A stretch of DNA of 64,000 nt, from contig NZ_JACHGT010000001.1 of NCBI RefSeq assembly GCF_014202425.1, positions 657,838-721,837 of the forward strand. Reading direction: 5' to 3'. Positions within the stretch are counted from its first letter, which is position 1, and every line of letters begins with the position of its first letter. Position numbers and translations under genes: made by a program. The notes below the pieces were generated by a model. It ran no database searches and was not told the origin of the DNA. It saw nothing but the letters and a program-made list of their open reading frames with translations. Shown in pieces: positions 42,030 to 51,951 of the stretch. The stretch is from Phytomonospora endophytica. GTDB lineage: Bacteria > Actinomycetota > Actinomycetes > Mycobacteriales > Micromonosporaceae.

Positions 42030-43477
42030 GCGCTCTCTCCGCTGAAGGCCGGACGTTTGTCGGGTTCCGGGCTGTCCCCGCCGGTGATCGGCGCGGGCAG
42101 CTTCGGGCCACGGCCCATGATGTACAGCGTGATCAGGACGATGAAGCCGAGGCCGAGCCAGCAGAGCCCGACGATCTGCGCGGCCAGGTTCGCGTGGATC
42201 ACCACGGCCGTCAGAATCCCGAAGCCGATGACCGGCATCACCAGGTGCGCGAAGTAGCGCTTGCTCTTCAGGCGCCCGATGTAGTGCCACACCACCGAGA
42301 CGTGCAGGGCCAGGAACGCGATCATGGCACCGAAGTTGATCAGCCCCGACAGCGTGCCGATGTTGTCGCCGATCTTGTCGGCGTCGACCACCGCCCACAG
42401 GCCCACACCCAGCGAGACGGCGGCGACCAGCAGGATCGAGTTCGTCGGCACACCGTGCTTCACCGACACCTTCGACAGGAAACGCGGCAGCTGACGGTCC
42501 CGCGACATCGCGTACAGCAGACGCGAGGTCGCGACCTGCGCGACGAGCGAGTCGGCGAAGCCCCAGGCGATCGCGGTCGCGGCCAGCGTCAACGTGGCCA
42601 GCCACTTCCCGCCCGCGGCGAGCTGGGCGGCGTCGTAGAACGCGACACCGTCGGCGTCACCGTTGGCGATGATGTCGGCGGCCTTCTCGGCCGGGACGTA
42701 CATCGCCGCCACCCAGGTCTGCGCGACGAACAGCAGGCCCGCGAGGCCGAGCGCGCCCGCCATGGCCCTGCCGATCTGGCGCGCGTTGCCCTTGCTCTCC
42801 TCGGCGAGCATCGAGATGCCGTCGAAGCCCAGGAAGGACAGCACGGCGACCGACGCGGCACCGAAACCGACGCCCCAGGTGAAGGTGTCGCTGTTGTAGA
42901 AGGCGTCCCACGAGAAGCCCTCACCGCGGCCTTCGATGAGCCCGTTGATCCCGATGACCAGGAAGATCGCCAGCACTGCGAGCTCGCCGAGCAGGAGCAG
43001 TCGGGTGACGCCCATGGTCAACTTGATGCCGAGGATGTTGACGATCGTGTTGAGGAGCAGGAAGCCCACCAGCCAGGCCCACACGGGCACCGAGGTGACG
43101 ATCCCGTTCATCGCGACGCTGGCGATCACGTACAGCAGCGACGGCACGAGGATGTAGTCGAGCAGGATCGACCAGCCCGCCAGGAACCCGACCGGCGGCT
43201 TGATGCCGCGCCCGGCGTAGTTGTACACCGACCCGGCCATCGGGAAGGCCTGCACCATCTGCGAGTAGGACCAGGCGGTGAAGATCATGGCGGCCATACC
43301 GACGAGATAGGCGAGCGCGACCATGCCGTGCGCGGCCTGGAACACGCTGCCGAAGATGCCGAACGGCGCGATCGGGACCATGAAGATGAGGCCGTAGAAC
43401 ATCAGATCGGCGAAACCTACCGTCCGCCGAAGCTCCTGGCGGTAACCGAACCTCTCGATCCCTTCGGGGTGAGTCAC
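42026..43477 (-). CDS. APC-superfamily amino acid/amine permease
   Basis: A 483-residue transporter with twelve predicted membrane helices. Conserved sites are MFYGLIFMVPIAPFGIFGSV (helix 1 with the unwound GxG-like substrate site), MAGSVYNYAGRG and FLGFDGISMLAEES in helix 6-7. It resembles the amino-acid transporter/putrescine-type APC proteins. GTG 43477 follows AAAGGA. It heads the operon with the acetamidase, so its substrate may be the amide or an amine released from it. Confidence 0.9.
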   Translation of the reverse strand: MTHPEGIERFGYRQELRRTVGFADLMFYGLIFMVPIAPFGIFGSVFQAAHGMVALAYLVGMAAMIFTAWSYSQMVQAFPMAGSVYNYAGRGIKPPVGFLAGWSILLDYILVPSLLYVIASVAMNGIVTSVPVWAWLVGFLLLNTIVNILGIKLTMGVTRLLLLGELAVLAIFLVIGINGLIEGRGEGFSWDAFYNSDTFTWGVGFGAASVAVLSFLGFDGISMLAEESKGNARQIGRAMAGALGLAGLLFVAQTWVAAMYVPAEKAADIIANGDADGVAFYDAAQLAAGGKWLATLTLAATAIAWGFADSLVAQVATSRLLYAMSRDRQLPRFLSKVSVKHGVPTNSILLVAAVSLGVGLWAVVDADKIGDNIGTLSGLINFGAMIAFLALHVSVVWHYIGRLKSKRYFAHLVMPVIGFGILTAVVIHANLAAQIVGLCWLGLGFIVLITLYIMGRGPKLPAPITGGDSPEPDKRPAFSGESA

Positions 43478-43829
43478 GAAGTGGATCCTTTCTTGTCGAG
43501 GGGGGAAGACACGACAACGCGCCACCCCCGTTGGGCTGTCCTCCCAGGTGAGAAGTGGCGCGGATCGGAACGTGTTCGTGCGGTTGCTGAATCTAGCTAT
43601 CACTTACCGGATAGGGAAAGTTGGAGGATCCGCTATGGACAGTCCAAGCTGGACACGTCTGGGCAGGTGAACGGAGGGATGTTGACCGGAAGGCGGATTC
43701 TATTCACTGAATAAGGTGCGATCACCGAGTGATTCACCGGATGCGCGCGGTGTCGGGAGCAGGACGCGAACAGGGCGTGGAACCGACCCGGTTCCACGCC
43801 CTGACCTCGCCTTTCACGCTCCGGTGGCG
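43478..43829. promoter_or_regulatory. permease promoter region with several palindromes
   Basis: AT-richer than its surroundings. Palindromes: TGGAC-A-GTCCA (43636-43646), TATTCA-C-TGAATA (43703-43715) and ATCAC-CGA-GTGAT (43723-43735). The first could be an operator of the minus-strand permease; the last two may be operators or terminate the transcript of the upstream transglutaminase gene. Confidence 0.4.
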
Positions 43830-46208
43830 CTAGGCCCGCCGGAAGCCGCGCGACACCTTCCGCGCCAGCCGCATCCGTGCGCGGCTGACGGAGTTGACCG
43901 TCCTGGCCACCGCGCGCGAGACGTTCTGCCGCCACGAGCGGAGCACCGACGGCGGTGCCAGCCGGATCCACATCCCGCGTCCGCGCCCGGTGTGCGTACC
44001 GAGCTCGGCGCGCACCGACTTCAGCGCGCTCGACAGGTCCTGCCTCGGCGGCGGTTCCGCCGCGTAACGCGCCTGCTCCTCCGCCGAGGCCAGGAACCTG
44101 ACGCCGTCGGCGGCGGCTCCGGTGAGCTTCGGTCTGGCGATGAGCCGGTCGGCGGTGCCTCGCGGCGTCTCCGAGGGCCCGCCGGGGAAGTCGTAGTCCA
44201 CAAGCGTGTCCTGCAACTCCAGCCACGCCTGATGCGCCGCCTCGGCCGGGTCCTCACCGGCCCGCAGCCGGCGTCTGCGCCGCGACGCGCGGTTCAGCGA
44301 CGGGGTCGCCAGCAGGAACAGCGCGGCCACACCGCCACCGAGCCAGTACGGCCACACCGGCGGCTTGTCCGCGCCCGCGCCGGCCGCGCCGGCACCGGTG
44401 TCGCCCAGGGCCGGGTCCAGGAAGTCGGTCGGACCGCCGCTGGGGCCCCCGGCCGGGTTGTTCGGGTCCTGGGACGGACCGCCGTTGCTGTTGCCGGTCT
44501 CGTCGTCGACGCGGTTGGGGTCCGGCGCCCACGGGGTGTCGACCGGGCCGCGGACACCGCTCGACGGCGTCGGGTCGAAGGAGACCCAGCCGTAACCGGG
44601 GAACCAGACCTCGACCCACGCGTGGGCGTTGAAGTTGGTGACCACCAGCGAACCGTTGACCGGGTTGCCCTTGGTGAAGCCGATGACCGCGCGGGCCGGG
44701 ACGCCCGCCGAACGCAGCAGCCACACCATCGCCGCCGCGTACTGCTCGCAGAAGCCGCGCTTGTTCTCCAGGAAGTCCTCGATCGCGGTCGCGGCCGAAC
44801 CCTTCTCGGTCGTCTTCTGGTAGGCGAAGCCGTTCTCGATCGAGAAGTGGTCGTTGATCGCCATGGCCCGGTCGTAGTCGTTGGTCATGCCCTCGGTCAG
44901 CCGGTCGGCCAGCTGCTGCACCGACTCGACGTTCTCGACTTGCGTGTTGAGCTCGTAGAAGTCGGTGCCCGACTGCGTCGAGGCCGCCTCGCGCAGCAGG
45001 TCCGGCGTGTAGTTGTAGCGCCGGAAACCGAAGGAGTAGGTCAGCCCCTCGGTGTTGCGCGAGTTCGAGAAGACCGTCTCGGTGCTCGGGTTGTACAGCC
45101 ACGACCGGTTGATGTCCACCGACGTCGTCCCGGCGTACAGGGGCAGCGTGCTGCTGTTCATGCTCAGCACGTTCACCTGCGCCTGGTAGTCCTGCCACGT
45201 CAACGCCGGGTCGTACTCCGGTCCGGCGATGCCCTCGGCCACCGGATAGGCGCCCTGGTCAGGCGCGTCCGACGGCTTGATGACGTCCCCGGTGAGCGTG
45301 TCCAGCACGTACAGGCGCAGGTAGTTGGGACTCGGGTCGTTCGTGGTGACCTGGAGCATCGCGGTCGTCTCGGACTGGTTGAGGTCACCGCGGAGCTGCA
45401 ACATCGGGTCGATGCGCGTGGCGCCGTTGCCGCCCGAGCTCCCGTCCCCGTTGCCGCCCGTGCCCGTCCCGAAGGAGTCGAGCAGCCCGGCGGTGTTGAT
45501 CCCCGGCATGATCACCGGGAACAGCAGCGCCAGCACGATCCCGACCGCCGACAGCCAGCGCCCGGTGCTCGCCAGCGGCGAGGGCTCCCACATGTCGATG
45601 TTGCGGCCGTCGCCGGTGAAGCGCCTGCCGAAACGGCGGACCCGGTGGATGTTGTCGGTCAGGAGCAGCCACAGGTAGCCCAGCGCCCCCGGGATGAACA
45701 GCACCCACGGAACCGGCTCCTGCATCACCGTCATCGGGACGACGTAGAGCACCAGCATCGGCAGACCCGCCAGCGCGGGCGTGCGCAGCCCCATGGTGAA
45801 CAGGTCCACCAGCACGGCCATCACCCCGACGCCGAGGACCGCCACGAAGATCAGGCCCGGCGAGTCCTGCACCGGGATCGTCGACTCGGCCGCCGACTTC
45901 CCCGCCTCGGAGAACAGCTCCCCGAAGTTGCCCGCCGTGGCCCCCGTCGGGATCAGCCCGAGAACCGCGCCCTTCGACGCGCTCGTCCACGTCAGGAACA
46001 GCCCGAGCGCGACCAGCTGCGCGCCCAGGACCGCGAGGAGCGGCGCCCGCAGCGTGCGCAGGCCCATACCCGTGCCGACCACGATCGCCACCGCGAACAC
46101 GATCGGCAGGAACCACTCGAACAGCCCGGCGAAGATCAGCGTCAGCGGGGCCGTGGCGAGCAGGATCGCCGCACCGCCGACCATGGCCACGTTGTGGCGC
46201 CGGTTCAT
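43830..46208 (-). CDS. TgpA-like transglutaminase-domain membrane protein
   Basis: A 792-residue protein: N-terminal block of about seven membrane segments (residues 1-260), an extracytoplasmic transglutaminase-like domain with catalytic Cys (FCEQYAAAMVWLLRSAG, C487), His (NFNAHAWVEVWFPGYGW, about residue 525) and Asp (SFDPTPSSG), a Pro/Gly/Asn linker, another membrane segment and a cytoplasmic DUF4129-like tail. The start (ATG 46208) overlaps the DUF58 stop and is preceded by GGAGG. MoxR-DUF58-TgpA is a conserved module thought to act on cell-surface proteins. Confidence 0.92.
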   Translation of the reverse strand: MNRRHNVAMVGGAAILLATAPLTLIFAGLFEWFLPIVFAVAIVVGTGMGLRTLRAPLLAVLGAQLVALGLFLTWTSASKGAVLGLIPTGATAGNFGELFSEAGKSAAESTIPVQDSPGLIFVAVLGVGVMAVLVDLFTMGLRTPALAGLPMLVLYVVPMTVMQEPVPWVLFIPGALGYLWLLLTDNIHRVRRFGRRFTGDGRNIDMWEPSPLASTGRWLSAVGIVLALLFPVIMPGINTAGLLDSFGTGTGGNGDGSSGGNGATRIDPMLQLRGDLNQSETTAMLQVTTNDPSPNYLRLYVLDTLTGDVIKPSDAPDQGAYPVAEGIAGPEYDPALTWQDYQAQVNVLSMNSSTLPLYAGTTSVDINRSWLYNPSTETVFSNSRNTEGLTYSFGFRRYNYTPDLLREAASTQSGTDFYELNTQVENVESVQQLADRLTEGMTNDYDRAMAINDHFSIENGFAYQKTTEKGSAATAIEDFLENKRGFCEQYAAAMVWLLRSAGVPARAVIGFTKGNPVNGSLVVTNFNAHAWVEVWFPGYGWVSFDPTPSSGVRGPVDTPWAPDPNRVDDETGNSNGGPSQDPNNPAGGPSGGPTDFLDPALGDTGAGAAGAGADKPPVWPYWLGGGVAALFLLATPSLNRASRRRRRLRAGEDPAEAAHQAWLELQDTLVDYDFPGGPSETPRGTADRLIARPKLTGAAADGVRFLASAEEQARYAAEPPPRQDLSSALKSVRAELGTHTGRGRGMWIRLAPPSVLRSWRQNVSRAVARTVNSVSRARMRLARKVSRGFRRA

Positions 46209-47536
46209 GGCGTTCCTCCAGAAGTCGGTCCCGCGGGCGCCGCCGACCCGCCGAGGTGTGTCGCGGCCTCGGCCATCGCCGCCCGGATCGCGAAGCCCTG
46301 CCCGGTGCGCCCGACCAGCGGCCACAGGTGCGCCAGGTCGTCGCCGCGCCGGACCGGCACGACCTTCCAGCCCGTCCGCATGAGGCTCAGGACGGTGCCG
46401 TGGAAGGCCTCGTCGGCGATCTGCCGCTGCGGGGGAGGCAGCGGCAGCCAGGTGCTGGAGTCGATGAGCAGCGCGATACAGCTCGCGCCCGACATCCGCA
46501 GTCCCGCCAGCCGCTCGGCCTCAGCGCCGTCGAGACGGCCGATGACACCGATGATCAGCCCGCCGTGCTCGCCCTGGCGGACCTGGTGGACCAGCTCGTC
46601 GAGGTCGCCGTGCTTGCGCAGGCGAACCTCGGCCAGGTGGTCGAGGATCTCGCCCTCGCCGCCGAGTTGCCCGTCCAGGTCGACGGTCTCGGTGACCATG
46701 CGCAGCTTGTAGCCGGCACCCTTGAGGTGCAGCGCGATGCTCGCCGTCGCGGCCACCGCCCATTCGAAGCTCGACGTGGGGCCCTCGCCCCGGTGCCCGG
46801 CGCCGCGCACGTCCAGCAGGACCGTGGCCCGGCTCTCCCACGGCTGTTCCTCGCGGCGGACCATCAGCTCGCCGGCGCGGGCCGTGGAACGCCAGTGGAC
46901 CCGGCGCAGGTCGTCGCCGTAGCGGTACTCGCGGGTGGCGACGTCGTCCTCACCGTGGACCGCGACCGACCGTGAACGGCTCTCACCGCTGCCGGCGTAC
47001 TCGCCGGTGAGGCGGACGTGCGGCAGCGCGGTGATCTTCGGGGTGACCGTCAGGCGGTCGGTGGTGGGGAAGGAACGGGTGACCTCGCACAGTCCGAAGG
47101 GGTCGGTCATGCGGATCACGAGCGGGCCGACGTCGTAGCGCCCGCGCGCTTCGGCGCGGACGGTGTACGACACCGAACTGCCCATCAGCCCCGCCAGGCG
47201 CTCCAGCACCAGGCGCGGGCGTGACCCAAGGGCGTAGGGCAGCCGGTCCTCCAGCATCAGCGTGCCGGTCGGCATGCGCGCGGAGTTCCGCAGGCGCAGC
47301 ACGACGCGGGCACTGTGCCCGACCTCGGCGCGCTGCGGGTCGAGCACCCGCGCGCTGATCAGCTTGTACCGGGTCCGCGTCAGGGCGAAGGCGGACAGCA
47401 ACGGCATGGCGGCGATGAGCGCCGCCACGCGCATGAGGTCCTTCTCGCCGACGACGAGGGCCACCAGCCCGATCGAGACCGCCGCGGCGAAGAAGGCCTT
47501 GCCCCGGGTCGTCAGACCACGCAGCGACTCCCTCAT
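46205..47536 (-). CDS. DUF58 domain-containing protein
   Basis: A 443-residue protein: two N-terminal membrane segments (about 13-30 and 36-50), a beta-rich domain (ARVVLRLRNSARMP, GRYDVGPLVIRMTDPFGL) and the DUF58 core with REYRYGDDLRRVHWRSTARAGELMVR followed by a von Willebrand-like fold with VLLDVRGAG. DUF58 proteins accompany MoxR ATPases, which act on them. ATG 47536 lies 3 nt after the MoxR stop; the next gene overlaps its stop. Confidence 0.92.
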   Translation of the reverse strand: MRESLRGLTTRGKAFFAAAVSIGLVALVVGEKDLMRVAALIAAMPLLSAFALTRTRYKLISARVLDPQRAEVGHSARVVLRLRNSARMPTGTLMLEDRLPYALGSRPRLVLERLAGLMGSSVSYTVRAEARGRYDVGPLVIRMTDPFGLCEVTRSFPTTDRLTVTPKITALPHVRLTGEYAGSGESRSRSVAVHGEDDVATREYRYGDDLRRVHWRSTARAGELMVRREEQPWESRATVLLDVRGAGHRGEGPTSSFEWAVAATASIALHLKGAGYKLRMVTETVDLDGQLGGEGEILDHLAEVRLRKHGDLDELVHQVRQGEHGGLIIGVIGRLDGAEAERLAGLRMSGASCIALLIDSSTWLPLPPPQRQIADEAFHGTVLSLMRTGWKVVPVRRGDDLAHLWPLVGRTGQGFAIRAAMAEAATHLGGSAAPAGPTSGGTP

Positions 47537-47539
47537 GAG

Positions 47540-48547
47540 CTACCTGCCGTGACCGGCGCGCTGCACGGGGAGGCGGTGCACGAGGTCGGCGACGATGGCG
47601 TCGGTGGTGCGGCGCGCGAGCTGTGCCTCCGAGGTCGGCAGCAGGCGGTGGGCGAGGACGGGTACCGCGAGGGCCTGGAGGTCGTCGGGCAGGACGAACT
47701 CGCGGCCTTCGAGGGCGGCGACGGCGCGGGCCGTGCGCAGGAGCTGGAGCGCCGAGCGCGGGCTGGCGCCGAGACGAAGGTCGGGTGCCTCCCGGGTGGC
47801 GTGGACGAGCGCGACGGCGTACTGCTTCACCGCGTCGGACACGTGCACGTGCCGGGCGGTGTTGATCATCCGGCGGATCACGTCGGCGTCGACGACCGGT
47901 CCGAGCTCGTCGAGCGGGTCGGCGCCGCCGTGCACGTTGAGCATCTCCAGCTCGGCGGTGGTGTCGGGGTAGCCGATCGCGACGCGTGCGGTGAAGCGGT
48001 CGCGCTGCGCCTCGGGGAGGGGGTAGGTGCCCTCCATCTCGATGGGGTTCTGCGTCGCGATCACCATGAACGGCGTCTGCAGCTGGTAACTGTGGCCGTC
48101 GACGGTGACCTGCCGCTCCTCCATGCATTCCAGGAGGGCGGACTGCGTCTTCGGGGACGCGCGGTTGATCTCGTCACCGACCACGAGGTTGGCGAAGACG
48201 GCGCCGGGCTTGAACTCGAAGTCGTGGGTGTCCTGGTTGTAGATGGACACACCGGTGACGTCGCTCGGCAGCAGGTCGGGCGTGAACTGGATGCGCCGGA
48301 CGGTGCAGTCGATCGAGCGGGCGAGGGCCTTGGCGAGCTTGGTCTTACCGACCCCGGGGACGTCCTCGATGAGCAGGTGGCCCTCGGCGAGCAGCACCGC
48401 GAGCGACAGCCGGACGATCGCGTTCTTGCCCTCGATGACGCGCTCGATGTTGGCCACCACGGAGTCGGCGGCCGCCTTGAACTCGTGCAGTGCCATCGGT
48501 GCTCCAAGATCCTGCCACTGGCCGCTCCGGGTGGGATGAACGGTCAT
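47540..48547 (-). CDS. MoxR-family AAA+ ATPase
   Basis: A 335-residue MoxR (AAA_3 and AAA-lid): Walker A IEDVPGVGKTKLAKALA, Walker B VVGDEINRASPKTQSALLECM, sensor I ATQNPIEMEGTYPLPEAQRDRF and a C-terminal lid with LGASPRSALQLLRTARA. MoxR proteins act as chaperones or activators for linked VWA/DUF58 proteins. ATG 48547 has GAGGAGG at 5 nt; an ATG at 48496 with GGAG is an alternative start. It heads the operon with DUF58 and the transglutaminase. Confidence 0.94.
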   Translation of the reverse strand: MTVHPTRSGQWQDLGAPMALHEFKAAADSVVANIERVIEGKNAIVRLSLAVLLAEGHLLIEDVPGVGKTKLAKALARSIDCTVRRIQFTPDLLPSDVTGVSIYNQDTHDFEFKPGAVFANLVVGDEINRASPKTQSALLECMEERQVTVDGHSYQLQTPFMVIATQNPIEMEGTYPLPEAQRDRFTARVAIGYPDTTAELEMLNVHGGADPLDELGPVVDADVIRRMINTARHVHVSDAVKQYAVALVHATREAPDLRLGASPRSALQLLRTARAVAALEGREFVLPDDLQALAVPVLAHRLLPTSEAQLARRTTDAIVADLVHRLPVQRAGHGR

Positions 48548-48923
48548 TCGGCCTCCTCGACACGGGGCGCGACGGACACAGGTAGTCGTCGTGCCGTTTC
48601 ATGGGGGGCAGCGTGCCATGACCGCGCCAGCCGTCCTCCCCGTACGGACTTCTCTGAATAATGTCAGCAACCACCCAGGAAGATGAAACGCCGAAGCGGT
48701 CATTTGTTCATAACGAGTTGGGCGACAACCGAAAGGTCGCGACCAGCTGCGATCAAGGGGTCGCTCGGCGTGAGATCCCAGGTGGGGCAGGGGTTCGGGG
48801 CCCCCGGGAAAGCCTACGCGCGGTGACCGGATTTCGGGGGGCGCGCGGACGGGGCCCGGGACCGGCCGGCAGGGGGCGCGGCGCGGGGCCGCATTCCGGA
48901 TAGAGGCCCTGGTCGCCGCGCGC
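48548..48923. other. intergenic region between moxR and the leuS leader
   Basis: Contains AT-rich bases around 48650-48720 that probably hold the minus-strand moxR promoter, followed by a very G-rich stretch up to the leuS promoter. Open frames here look spurious. Confidence 0.4.
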
Positions 48924-48936
48924 TACACTGCACGCA
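48924..48936 (+). promoter_or_regulatory. leaderless promoter of the leuS leader peptide
   Basis: TACACT (48924-48929) lies 6 nt before the ATG at 48936, so the transcript begins at the leader peptide. Confidence 0.55.
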
Positions 48937-48974
48937 TGAAGGCGGCCCGGCTGCTCCTTAGTAGGCCGTGCTGA
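48936..48974 (+). CDS. leucine leader peptide of leuS
   Basis: A 12-codon frame encodes MKAARLLLSRPC and stops at TGA 48972-48974. Three consecutive leucine codons (CTG CTC CTT, 48951-48959) stand in the middle. The base-paired segment GCCGTGC (48965-48971) directly after them would be covered by a ribosome stalled on those codons. With the terminator at 49003-49029 this has the architecture of classical amino-acid attenuation: low charged tRNA-Leu stalls the ribosome, prevents the terminator and raises leuS expression. The frame is too short to be in the usual gene lists. Confidence 0.65.
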   Translation: MKAARLLLSRPC

Positions 48975-49002
48975 CGCGAGGCTCATTCCGCGACGGCACG
49001 GC
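48965..49002 (+). promoter_or_regulatory. leader RNA stem of the leuS attenuator
   Basis: GCCGTGC (48965-48971) pairs perfectly with GCACGGC (48996-49002), next to the terminator. A competing pairing, CGCGAGG (48975-48981) with 49010-49017 (one bulged base), would break the terminator stem. Which helix acts as antiterminator is inference. Confidence 0.45.
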
Positions 49003-49029
49003 ATCCCCTCCTGCGCGAGGGGATTTTTT
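49003..49029 (+). terminator. intrinsic terminator (attenuator) before leuS
   Basis: ATCCCCTC (49003-49010) pairs with GAGGGGAT (49017-49024) around CTGCGC, and six T residues (49024-49029) follow. It is the only hairpin of the window with a long T-run. It lies between the leucine leader peptide and leuS. Confidence 0.8.
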
Positions 49030-49068
49030 ATGCCCTTGAATCGACCTGTCTGTTGAGGTGACAAGACC

Positions 49069-51903
49069 ATGAATGACGTCAATCCCGGCGACATTCCCCC
49101 GCACCGTTACGACGCCGGCCTGGCCAACTCCATCGAGGCCCGCTGGCAGGAGCACTGGGCGCAGCACGGGACCTTCGACGCGGTGAACCCGTCAGGACCG
49201 CTGTCCGACCCCTCCCATCCGCGCGCGGGGGCCGAGAAGCTGTTCGTGATGGACATGTTCCCCTACCCCTCGGGTGCGGGACTGCACGTCGGCCACCCGC
49301 TGGGCTACATCGCCACCGACTGCTATTCGCGCTACAAGCGCATGGCCGGATACAACGTGCTGCACCCGATGGGTTACGACGCCTTCGGTCTGCCCACCGA
49401 GATCTACGCCGTGCAGACCGGCCGCCACCCGGCCGGGATCACCGAGGAGAACATCGCCCGCTACCGCGGCCAGCTGCGCCGCCTGGGCATGGGTTACGAC
49501 ACCAAGCGCACCTTCGCCACGTCGGACCCCGAGTACTACAAGTGGACCCAGTGGATCTTCCTGAAGATCTTCAACTCCTGGTACGACCCGGCCGCCGACG
49601 CCGCTCGCCCGATCGAGGAACTGGTCGCGTCCTTCGCCGACGGCACCCGTGCGGTGCCCGGCGGACGTTCGTGGGCGGAGCTGGACGAGGTTGAGCGCCG
49701 CGAGATCGTCGACGGGCACCGCCTGGTCTACGTCGACGAGGCCCCGGTGAACTGGTGCCCGGGCCTGGGCACGGTGCTGTCGAACGAGGAGGTCACCTCC
49801 GAGGGCCGCAGCGAGCGCGGGAACTTCCCGGTCTTCACCCGCAACCTGCGCCAGTGGAAGATGCGCATCACCGCCTACTCCGAGCGTCTGCTGGCCGACC
49901 TGGAGGGCGTCGACTGGCCCGACCCGGTCAAGGCGATGCAGCGCAACTGGATCGGCCGCTCGGTCGGCGCGCACATCGACTTCGGCACGTCCGCGGCCCC
50001 GATCCGGGTGTTCACGACCCGCCCGGACACGATCTTCGGCGCGACGTACATGGTCCTGGCGCCCGAGCACGAGCTGGTCGACGGGCTGGTACCGGCGGCG
50101 TGGCCCGAGGGCACGCACGAGGTGTGGACCAACGGGCACGCGACTCCCGCCGAGGCCGTGGCCGCCTACCGCAAGTTCGCCGCCGCGAAGACCGACGTGG
50201 AGCGCCAGGAGGGCGCCAAGGACAAGACCGGCGTGTTCGTCGGGTCCTTCGCGGTCAACCCGGTGACCGGCGCGCGAGTCCCCGTCTTCATCGCCGACTA
50301 CGTCCTGGCCGGTTACGGCACGGGCGCGATCATGGCGGTGCCCGGACAGGACGAGCGCGACTGGGACTTCGCCGAGGCGTTCGAGCTGCCGATCGTGCGC
50401 ACGGTACAGCCGACGGAGGGCTTCGAGGGCAAGGCCTTCACCGGTGAGGGTCCGGCGATCAACTCCAGCGCCGAGGGTGTCAGCCTGGACGGCCTGGGCG
50501 TCGTCGAGGCGAAGGCCCGCATCATCGCGTGGCTGGAGGAGAAGGGCGCCGGTGTCGGCGCGATCAACTATCGCCTGCGCGACTGGCTGTTCTCCCGCCA
50601 GCGCTACTGGGGCGAACCCTTCCCGATCGTCTACGACGAGACAGGCATGCCGGTGGCGCTGCCGGAGTCGATGCTGCCGGTCGAGCTGCCCGAGATCGAC
50701 GACTTCTCCCCGAAGACCTTCGACCCGGACGACGCCGACACCGCACCCGAGCCGCCCCTGGGCCGCGCCACGGAGTGGGTCGAGGTCACCCTGGACCTGG
50801 GCGACGGGCCGAAGAAGTACCACCGCGAGACCAACACGATGCCCAACTGGGCCGGGTCGAGCTGGTACGAGATCCGCTACATCGACCCCGGCGACGAGAA
50901 CGAGATGGTCTCGCCCGACAACGAGCGCTACTGGATGGGGCCGCGCGACGGCGGGCACATCGGCGGCGTCGACCTGTACGTCGGCGGTGTGGAGCACGCC
51001 GTCCTGCACCTGCTGTACGCGCGCTTCTGGCAGAAGGTCCTGTTCGACCTGGGCTACGTCTCGACGGCCGAGCCCTTCCACAAGCTGATCAACCAGGGCT
51101 ACATCCAGGCGTACGCCTACACCGACAAGCGCGGTGTGTACGTCCCGGCGGCCGAGGTCGAGGAGGTCGACGGGAACTTCTTCTACGAGGGCGAGCGGGT
51201 CGAGCGCGAGTACGGCAAGATCGGCAAGTCCCTGAAGAACGTCGTCACGCCCGACGAGATGTGCGACGAGTACGGCGCCGACACCTTCCGCGTCTACGAG
51301 ATGTCGATGGGCCCGCTGGAGGCGTCGCGCCCCTGGGACACCCGTGCCGTCGTCGGCTCGCAGCGTTACCTGCAGCGCCTGTGGCGCAACGTCGTCGACG
51401 AGAACACCGGGGCGGTGCGCGTCGCCGACGCCGAACCCGCCGAGGAGACCTGGAAGATCCTGCACCACACCATCGCCGGTGTGCGCGAGGACATGGAGCA
51501 CCTGCGGCTGAACACCGCGATCGCCAAGCTGATCACGCTGAACAACCACGTGACCGGCCTGGCCGAGGTGCCCCGCGCGATCGCCGAACCGCTGATCCTG
51601 ATGACGGCGCCGATCGCGCCGCACATCGCCGAGGAACTGTGGAACCGGATCGGGCACGGCGGCTCCCTGGCCAACACCGACTTCCCGGAGGCCGACGAGG
51701 CCTACCTGGTCGTCGAGACCGTCACCTATCCCGTGCAGATCAACGGGAAGGTGCGCGGACGGGTCGAGGTCGCCGCCGGCGCCACCGAGGAGGCCGTGCG
51801 CGAGGCCGCGCTGGCCGAGGAGAAGGTCGTGGCGGCCCTGGGCGGCAAGGAGCCGCGCAAGGTCATCGTGATCGCGGACCGGATGGTCTCGATCGTCGCC
51901 TGA
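49069..51903 (+). CDS. leuS: leucine--tRNA ligase
   Basis: A class Ia synthetase that charges tRNA-Leu and edits mischarged products. The 944-residue protein has the HIGH-type motif in [14 protein letters not shown] (H73), the CP1 editing domain ([19 protein letters not shown]), the tRNA-anchoring C-terminal domain and the KMSKS-type loop [12 protein letters not shown] (K717-S721), here KIGKS. ATG 49069 lies 40 nt past the attenuator T-run. A strong hairpin terminator follows. Expression is probably governed by the leader peptide upstream. Confidence 0.97.
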   Translation: MNDVNPGDIPPHRYDAGLANSIEARWQEHWAQHGTFDAVNPSGPLSDPSHPRAGAEKLFVMDMFPYPSGAGLHVGHPLGYIATDCYSRYKRMAGYNVLHPMGYDAFGLPTEIYAVQTGRHPAGITEENIARYRGQLRRLGMGYDTKRTFATSDPEYYKWTQWIFLKIFNSWYDPAADAARPIEELVASFADGTRAVPGGRSWAELDEVERREIVDGHRLVYVDEAPVNWCPGLGTVLSNEEVTSEGRSERGNFPVFTRNLRQWKMRITAYSERLLADLEGVDWPDPVKAMQRNWIGRSVGAHIDFGTSAAPIRVFTTRPDTIFGATYMVLAPEHELVDGLVPAAWPEGTHEVWTNGHATPAEAVAAYRKFAAAKTDVERQEGAKDKTGVFVGSFAVNPVTGARVPVFIADYVLAGYGTGAIMAVPGQDERDWDFAEAFELPIVRTVQPTEGFEGKAFTGEGPAINSSAEGVSLDGLGVVEAKARIIAWLEEKGAGVGAINYRLRDWLFSRQRYWGEPFPIVYDETGMPVALPESMLPVELPEIDDFSPKTFDPDDADTAPEPPLGRATEWVEVTLDLGDGPKKYHRETNTMPNWAGSSWYEIRYIDPGDENEMVSPDNERYWMGPRDGGHIGGVDLYVGGVEHAVLHLLYARFWQKVLFDLGYVSTAEPFHKLINQGYIQAYAYTDKRGVYVPAAEVEEVDGNFFYEGERVEREYGKIGKSLKNVVTPDEMCDEYGADTFRVYEMSMGPLEASRPWDTRAVVGSQRYLQRLWRNVVDENTGAVRVADAEPAEETWKILHHTIAGVREDMEHLRLNTAIAKLITLNNHVTGLAEVPRAIAEPLILMTAPIAPHIAEELWNRIGHGGSLANTDFPEADEAYLVVETVTYPVQINGKVRGRVEVAAGATEEAVREAALAEEKVVAALGGKEPRKVIVIADRMVSIVA

Positions 51904-51917
51904 ACCGCGTGAGAACG

Positions 51918-51949
51918 AGGGCCGCCGGGGAAACCCCGGCGGCCCTTTC
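51918..51949. terminator. hairpin terminator after leuS
   Basis: AGGGCCGCCGGGG (51918-51930) pairs with CCCCGGCGGCCCT (51934-51946) around AAA, then TTCC. It also terminates the convergent isocitrate lyase-like gene. Confidence 0.85.
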
Positions 51950-51951
51950 CG

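Noticed and set aside
51189-51255. KIGKS in LeuRS as a defective KMSKS motif
   Set aside because: KMGKS/KIGKS-type variants are known in functional LeuRS; not evidence of inactivity.
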